Below, piece after piece: positions 6,329-7,293 of a DNA stretch of 7,293 nucleotides; within the stretch, counting starts at the first letter, position 1, and each line of letters starts with the position of its first letter. Origin of the DNA: Candidatus Omnitrophota bacterium. Its GTDB lineage: Bacteria; Omnitrophota; Gorgyraeia; B26-G9. Position numbers and translations under genes: made by a program. The stretch lies in the NCBI GenBank assembly GCA_028718845.1, contig JAQULA010000087.1, forward strand, positions 1 to 7,293, given 5' to 3'. Below the pieces are notes generated by a model that was given only the letters and a program-made list of their open reading frames with translations, was not told the DNA's origin and did not search any database.

Positions 6329-7293
6329 CCCCGCTCCTTTTTTCCGGCAGACTCTCCGGCAAGCAGTTTTTTCGCCGCGGCAACAACTTCTTCAGCGGAT
6401 ATTTCGCGCATACACCGCAGGTGTGAACAATCCGTCGGATGGCAAGGTTCACAGATACTGTCTTTTTTCACCACAACACTATTGTCGCTCCACGGCCCCC
6501 AAACCTTATAACTGTCTAAAGGATGCTGCGAACCGAATATCGCGACTACCGGCGTGCCGGCGGCGCAGGCGATATGCATCGGACCGGTGCTGTTGCCGAT
6601 AAATAAGCTGCTGTGCTTAAGCAGAGAAATAACCCGGGTCAACTCCAGGCCTACCGCGGGAAACGCCTTCTCCTGCATCATGCCGATCACCTCATTAACC
6701 AGCAATTGCTCCGACAAAGTCCCGGTCACAACGACTTTCACCTTAAATTCCCGGATAAGCGCGTCGGCCGCCAAGGCGAAACCATCTTTTCCCCAGCGGA
6801 TATATTCCTGGCGCGCCCCGGGATGGATAACCACCAACCGGTCTTGCGCGGTTATTCCCCTTTCACGCAAAAAACCGGCAATAAACTGCTCTCCTTCCGC
6901 AGTAACCGAAACTTCCAATCGCCGGTCTTCCGAGACGGCTCCGGCCAGTCCGGCAATCTCCAGGGCTGACTCGACTTCATGCCGCAACCGCCGGGACCGG
7001 TCATCCTCCAGGGCATCGGTCAGAAAAAACCCGCCGCCCCAGCCCCGGTATCCGATCCTTTTTTTCGCACCGCTTTTCCACGTCAATCGATTTTGACGAA
7101 AACCCGGATGGAACGCGATAGCCAGGTCATAATCACGAGCGATCCGCTCTTTTCCCGATACTATGGCTTTATCGATATTCCGGTTATTCAGCACCAGCGC
7201 ATAGGTATACGCATTTACCAGCAGGTGAATAACCGCCTCCGGAAAATTTTTGCGCACTGCCCGCAATGCCGGGGTGGTCAGCACGACATCGCC
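6325..7293 (-). CDS. GT9 family glycosyltransferase (heptosyltransferase-like), 5' partial
   Basis: This is a glycosyltransferase of the GT9 family, whose known members include the ADP-heptose:LPS heptosyltransferases (WaaC/WaaF type). They are cytoplasmic GT-B enzymes that add sugars to the LPS inner core. The frame is open to the right edge: the first visible residues are GDVVLTTPALRAV, the usual GT9 N-terminal loop, so only about 10-20 residues are probably missing. An apparent GTG at 7284 lies inside this motif and is not the start. In the 322 visible residues one sees VVIHPGA near 154-160, an RW signature near 166-167, the donor-site segment GNSTGPMHIA near 233-242, and VVAIFG after it. 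A CxxCx4Cx4C cluster sits at 281-294. Compared with WaaC-type enzymes, the Asp expected in the DTG motif is Ser, and the Lys expected two residues before the conserved Trp is Ile. The TGA stop overlaps the next start by 4 bases. The family call is firm; the sugar and acceptor are unknown. Confidence 0.93.
   Translation of the reverse strand, partial: GDVVLTTPALRAVRKNFPEAVIHLLVNAYTYALVLNNRNIDKAIVSGKERIARDYDLAIAFHPGFRQNRLTWKSGAKKRIGYRGWGGGFFLTDALEDDRSRRLRHEVESALEIAGLAGAVSEDRRLEVSVTAEGEQFIAGFLRERGITAQDRLVVIHPGARQEYIRWGKDGFALAADALIREFKVKVVVTGTLSEQLLVNEVIGMMQEKAFPAVGLELTRVISLLKHSSLFIGNSTGPMHIACAAGTPVVAIFGSQHPLDSYKVWGPWSDNSVVVKKDSICEPCHPTDCSHLRCMREISAEEVVAAAKKLLAGESAGKKERG
6334..6339 (-). promoter_or_regulatory. 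Ribosome binding site for the 514-aa membrane glycosyltransferase
   Basis: AAGGAG sits 5 bases before the ATG at 6328, inside the last codons of the upstream GT9 gene and preceded by a run of A. It is the strongest Shine-Dalgarno match among the ATGA junctions and supports this start despite the 4-base overlap. Confidence 0.75.

Noticed and set aside
6554..7096. Plus-strand open frame of 180 codons opposite the first GT9
   Set aside because: It is antisense to a clear GT9 gene, with Ser/Arg/Pro-rich, low-complexity-like translation and no domain.
7284..7284. GTG as a start codon for the first GT9
   Set aside because: The frame continues upstream to the window edge with Gly-Asp-Val, completing the conserved GDVVLTTPALRA motif, so the true start lies outside the window.

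Overview
All of the coding sequence lies on the minus strand, in one dense array that reads from the right edge to the left edge of the window. There are six genes in transcription order: a GT9 glycosyltransferase (heptosyltransferase-like, 5' end outside the window); a polytopic GT-C/ArnT-PMT-like membrane glycosyltransferase; a second GT9 enzyme; a second polytopic GT-C/ArnT-PMT-like protein; a fusion of a GT2 glycosyltransferase with a class I SAM methyltransferase; and a separate class I SAM methyltransferase that runs to the left edge. The first three junctions are 4-base ATGA stop/start overlaps. The last two gaps are 14 and 5 bases. No gap is large enough to hold a promoter or terminator, so this looks like the interior of a single transcript.

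The content points to cell-envelope glycan assembly in a Gram-negative bacterium, meaning LPS core, O-antigen or a related glycolipid. GT9 enzymes typically transfer heptose or similar sugars from nucleotide donors in the cytoplasm. Multi-spanning GT-C enzymes typically use polyprenyl-phosphate sugars on the periplasmic side. The GT2 half of the fusion resembles the dolichol/polyprenyl-phosphate sugar synthase group that makes such donors. A plausible reading is that cytoplasmic GT9 steps build a core, the GT2 enzyme charges a lipid carrier, the two GT-C proteins add those sugars outside, and the methyltransferase activities modify the glycan or its lipid-linked precursor. This pathway is inferred from families and gene order; no substrate can be read from sequence.

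The base composition looks intermediate in GC, coding is dense, and nothing suggests a mobile element, CRISPR array, tRNA or rRNA. The lineage cannot be fixed from this window. A Gram-negative lineage, perhaps poorly sampled, is a guess. The points most worth a second look are the tandem [GT9, GT-C] module arrangement, the GT2-methyltransferase fusion followed by a second methyltransferase, the shared C-terminal four-cysteine motif of the two GT9 enzymes, and the substitutions at catalytic-type positions in the first GT9. I see no clearly unprecedented system.
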